A stretch of DNA of 51,817 bases from assembly GCA_903858185.1 (NCBI GenBank), contig CAIOHT010000065.1:1-51817 (forward strand), read 5' to 3'. The stretch is from an uncultured Caulobacterales bacterium. GTDB taxonomy: Bacteria; Pseudomonadota; Alphaproteobacteria; Caulobacterales; Caulobacteraceae. The notes under the pieces were generated by a model that was given only the letters and a program-made list of their open reading frames with translations, was not told the DNA's origin and searched no databases. Shown in pieces: positions 49,581 to 51,817 of the stretch; the first letter of the stretch is position 1; the number at the start of each line of letters is the position of its first letter. Position numbers and translations under genes: made by a program.

Positions 49581-50314
49581 GCGCCGGGCTCCTGGCGCAC
49601 GTTGCGGCCAAAGGCGCGTAGCCGGCCGTTGTCCAGATGCAGAACCGGCTGGCCGGACCGGGCCACGAGATCCTCGTCGTGGCTGGCGATCAGCACCGTG
49701 GTGCCAAGACGGTTCAGCTCGACGAACAGCTTCAGGATGCGCAGGGCGTGGGCGTCGTCGACGTTGCCGGTCGGCTCGTCGGCCAGCAGTATGTCGGGCC
49801 GGTTGACCACCGCCCGGGCGATCGCCAGCCGCTGCTTCTCGCCGCCAGACAAGGTCGGGGGCAGGGCGTGCATGCGGTTCTTGAGCCCGACCCAGGCCAG
49901 CAGTTCGGCGACGTCGGCGCGATAACTCTCGGGCCGTCCACCCTCGATCCGCAGCGGCAGGGCGACGTTGTCGAACGCCGTCAGATGGTCGAGCAGCCGG
50001 AACTCCTGGAACACCACGCCGATCCGCCGCCGCAGGAACGGCCGGTCGGCCAGGGCCACGGCCTCCACGTCTCGCCCGAACATCTCGATGGTCCCCCGTG
50101 AGGGGCGTTCCGCCAGGTAGATCAGTTTCAGCAGGCTGCTCTTCCCGGCGCCCGATGGACCGGTCAGGAAGTGGAACGAGCCGGGGGCAAGGTCGAAGTT
50201 GACGTCGCGCAGCACCTCGGCCGCGCGGCCATAGCGCATGCCTACGCCGTCAAAGCGCAGGATGGGGCCGGCGAGGGATTCACCGGTCGATGCGGCGTCT
50301 CGGTTTCTGGACAT
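49577..50314 (-). CDS. ftsE: FtsE cell-division ABC ATPase
   Basis: The 245-residue ATPase has Walker A GPSGAGKSS, the Q-loop in GVVFQEFRLLDHLTAFDNVALPL, the ABC signature LSGGEKQR, Walker B ILLADEPTGNVD and the H-loop in IASHDEDLV. The QEFRLLDHLTxxDNVALPL segment is specific for FtsE-like ATPases. FtsE and FtsX form the divisome complex that controls septal peptidoglycan hydrolysis. The start is ATG 50314, from the MSRNRDA N-terminus; a longer in-frame extension is shadow of the opposite-strand gene. It is divergent from the DUF3426 gene with 54 bases between starts. Confidence 0.94.
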   Translation of the reverse strand: MSRNRDAASTGESLAGPILRFDGVGMRYGRAAEVLRDVNFDLAPGSFHFLTGPSGAGKSSLLKLIYLAERPSRGTIEMFGRDVEAVALADRPFLRRRIGVVFQEFRLLDHLTAFDNVALPLRIEGGRPESYRADVAELLAWVGLKNRMHALPPTLSGGEKQRLAIARAVVNRPDILLADEPTGNVDDAHALRILKLFVELNRLGTTVLIASHDEDLVARSGQPVLHLDNGRLRAFGRNVRQEPGA

Positions 50315-50368
50315 GGGAGCCGAAATCGGCGACCTCAATGGAGGAGCGGGAGCGTCCGATTCGCCGGC

Positions 50369-51238
50369 ATGATACTGACCTGTCCAGAGTGCGCTACCCG
50401 CTATTTCGTCCCCGACGACAAGGTCGGACCTGACGGACGAACGGTAAAGTGCTCGTCCTGCGGAAACCGCTGGACCGCCCACGGTGAACCCGCCCTGGAA
50501 CTGTTCGTCGACGCCCACGAGGGCGCGACCGTGCGGGCTGCTGCTGATCCCGTCTTCGACGAACAGCCGGTCAGCGCCTTGCCGGGCGAGGAACTCCCGA
50601 AAGTCTTCCGCCAGAAGGCCGATACCGACCGCCGCGTGCGCGAAGCGGTGACCACCGGCGTCGTCTGGGCCGGGATGGCGGTCGCCATGGTCGCGATGTT
50701 GGCCTCGGCGGTGATCTTCCGCGTCAATGTGGTCAAGCTCTGGCCGGGCAGCGCGGCGGCCTACGCCGGCGTCGGCCTGCCGGTGAACCGGCTGGGCCTG
50801 ACCATCGAGAACATCCGCGCCGAGGCAGCGCTGCAGGACGGCCACGCGGCCCTGTCGGTGACCGGGATCATCCGCAACGTCGAGGACAAGCCCGCCGCCG
50901 CCCCGCCGCTGCGCGTCACCCTGATCAACAAGGCCGGCAAGGTGGTGGCGGTGAAGCTGGCCGCCCCGGCCGATCCCCTGATCCCGCCCGGCGGCGTGCG
51001 CCACTTCGTGGTCACGCTGCTCGATCCGCCGACCACCGCCGCTGATCTCGAAGTGGCCTTCGACCTCGATCATCGCGCACCGGCGGCGAAGGCGGACCAC
51101 GGCGAGGCACCCGCGACCAAACGACTCGAACTGCGCGGTTCGGCCGAGCCGAGCGCGCCGGCCGCCTCTGCAGCGGCGGTTGATGCGCACCCGTTGCCCC
51201 CAGCCTCGCCCTACGCCCTGCCCAAGGAAGGTCATTGA
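50369..51238 (+). CDS. Zinc-ribbon DUF3426 membrane protein
   Basis: The 289-residue protein begins with an MJ0042-type zinc ribbon: LTCPECATRYFVPDDKVGPDGRTVKCSSCGNRW (residues 3-35), two CxxC pairs. A linker with FDEQPVSALPGEE and a basic helix precede a transmembrane helix (about residues 98-118), and a periplasmic domain (about 130-250) follows with LTIENIRAEAALQDGHAALSVTGIIRNVED, the DUF3426 core. The tail is Pro/Ala-rich. Function is unknown; a zinc-sensing membrane regulator is one idea. Its TGA overlaps the ATG of the next gene (TGATG). Confidence 0.88.
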   Translation: MILTCPECATRYFVPDDKVGPDGRTVKCSSCGNRWTAHGEPALELFVDAHEGATVRAAADPVFDEQPVSALPGEELPKVFRQKADTDRRVREAVTTGVVWAGMAVAMVAMLASAVIFRVNVVKLWPGSAAAYAGVGLPVNRLGLTIENIRAEAALQDGHAALSVTGIIRNVEDKPAAAPPLRVTLINKAGKVVAVKLAAPADPLIPPGGVRHFVVTLLDPPTTAADLEVAFDLDHRAPAAKADHGEAPATKRLELRGSAEPSAPAASAAAVDAHPLPPASPYALPKEGH

Positions 51239-51762
51239 TGAGCGACCAGCCCGCCGTCCTGATTTCCGAGGCGGAGGTCGCCGAGCGTGTCGCCGCCCTG
51301 GCTGCGCAGATCGCGCCGAGGATCGACGACGAGACGGTCATGGTCTGCCTGCTGACCGGCGGCATCTGGTTCGCGGCCGACCTGATCCGCGCCCTGGCCC
51401 GCCTGGGTCGCAATGTGCATTTCGACGCCCTCTGGCTGTCGTCCTATCGCGACGAGCGTCACAGCTACGGCCGCTGCGAGGTGCGCGCCGACCTGCAGCG
51501 CCCGGTGCTGGGGCGCAAGGCGCTGATCGTCGACGACGTGTTCGACACCGGCCTGTCGCTCAGCGAGGCCGCCCGCCTGGTCAAGGATGCCGGCGCGGCC
51601 GAGGTCCTGACCGCCGTCTTCGCCAGCAAGCCCTGGCCGACCGAACGGGCGATCAAGGTCGACTTTATCGCCTGGGAGGCCCCGGCCCGGTTCCTCGTCG
51701 GCTACGGCATGGACGTGGCCGGGGGCATGCGGGGATTGCCGTACATCGGGGCGATGGACTGA
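51238..51762 (+). CDS. hpt: Purine phosphoribosyltransferase (hypoxanthine type)
   Basis: The 174-residue protein has the type I PRTase fold: MVCLLTGGIWFAADLIRALAR (the LxGG PPi loop), LWLSSYRDERHSYGRCEV, the PRPP-binding loop ALIVDDVFDTGLSLSEAARLV, and FASKPWPTERAIKVDFIAWEAP with GYGMDVAGGMRGLPYIGAM at the end. The order and the late D-rich block match hypoxanthine-guanine phosphoribosyltransferases in alphaproteobacteria. It salvages hypoxanthine/guanine to IMP/GMP. ATG 51238 shares a base with the DUF3426 stop; AAGGAAGG precedes it. Confidence 0.9.
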   Translation: MSDQPAVLISEAEVAERVAALAAQIAPRIDDETVMVCLLTGGIWFAADLIRALARLGRNVHFDALWLSSYRDERHSYGRCEVRADLQRPVLGRKALIVDDVFDTGLSLSEAARLVKDAGAAEVLTAVFASKPWPTERAIKVDFIAWEAPARFLVGYGMDVAGGMRGLPYIGAMD

Positions 51763-51775
51763 GCCTCCGCGCCGC

Positions 51776-51817
51776 TCACCCCTCCCACTGAAACACCTCC
51801 TCCACCCCCACGCCGAA
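51776..51817 (-). CDS. C-terminal end of a leftward gene (cut by window edge)
   Basis: Read on the minus strand, the last 42 bases encode FGVGVEEVFQWEG followed by TGA at 51776-51778. The composition fits the end of a real protein, and the gene would be convergent with hpt with 13 bases between stop codons. Thirteen residues are too few for a family call. Confidence 0.4.
   Translation of the reverse strand, partial: FGVGVEEVFQWEG

Noticed and set aside
1..51817. Prophage, insertion sequence, integron, CRISPR or toxin-antitoxin system
   Set aside because: No transposase, integrase, Cas, capsid or toxin-like product was found. The XRE gene at 6556 lacks a toxin neighbour; its partners are membrane proteins.

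Overview
This window looks like a chromosomal segment of an alphaproteobacterium of the family Caulobacteraceae (Caulobacter, Phenylobacterium or Brevundimonas; the genus cannot be fixed from sequence reading alone). The reasons are the very high GC content, a recognisable podJ polarity gene with a CtrA-like box and GANTC sites at its start, the metZ-apaG / dcd and ftsE-ftsX-ydcF-plsC / DUF3426-phosphoribosyltransferase arrangements, and several families of short intergenic palindromes. There is no phage, plasmid, insertion sequence, CRISPR array or rRNA operon; one tRNA-Gly(CCC) is present.

Layout. 0-1.6 kb: the end of hslO, a small membrane protein and about 1 kb of non-coding DNA packed with inverted repeats. 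1.6-5.6 kb: a small hypothetical gene, a DUF2189 membrane protein, metZ-apaG (methionine synthesis) and, divergently, dcd. 5.6-9.3 kb: a tight operon that is hard to assign. It has three small membrane proteins sharing an acidic/arginine juxtamembrane motif, a 65-residue XRE repressor-like protein, a secreted alpha/beta hydrolase and a TraB/GumN protein, behind a leader with repeated GACAAG motifs. 9.3-12.2 kb: an HD-fold protein with a PhnZ/MIOX-like metal-ligand pattern, two regulators, a 53-bp tandem repeat, a membrane protein and tRNA-Gly. 12.3-20 kb: an RcnB-like protein, hydrolases, an aldo/keto reductase, a SOUL protein, a serine hydrolase, a TonB-like domain, an SDR, ExoD and a Baeyer-Villiger-type monooxygenase.

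20-25.5 kb holds a second aldo/keto reductase and a leftward catabolic operon: two different acyl-CoA dehydrogenases, a DsbA-fold isomerase, an SDR and a PNPOx-like protein whose ribosome binding site is folded into a hairpin. 25.6-32.8 kb: a short MprF-like lysyltransferase, podJ (polar scaffold), and a TSUP transporter / TIGR02186 / DUF3429 operon. 32.8-39.7 kb: pdeM-lhr (ligase-associated DNA repair), a SEL1 protein and a DinG-type helicase followed by an in-frame coding remnant. 39.8-46.8 kb: a thioesterase, a tandem pair of secreted SRPBCC proteins, the chorismate mutase - hisC - tyrC operon for phenylalanine/tyrosine, a DUF2125 protein and a ChaC-like gamma-glutamylcyclotransferase. 46.8-51.8 kb: a DUF2147 protein, the overlapping ftsE-ftsX-ydcF-plsC operon, and divergently a zinc-ribbon DUF3426 protein coupled to a purine phosphoribosyltransferase.

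Most of the window is ordinary housekeeping DNA. The parts least explained by known biology are the 5.57-9.33 kb membrane/XRE/hydrolase operon with its putative operator array, the SD-sequestering hairpin at 21.6 kb, and the four families of mobile-looking palindromes, two of which reach into coding or ribosome-binding sequence. All assignments come from reading translations and motifs by eye; no database search was run.
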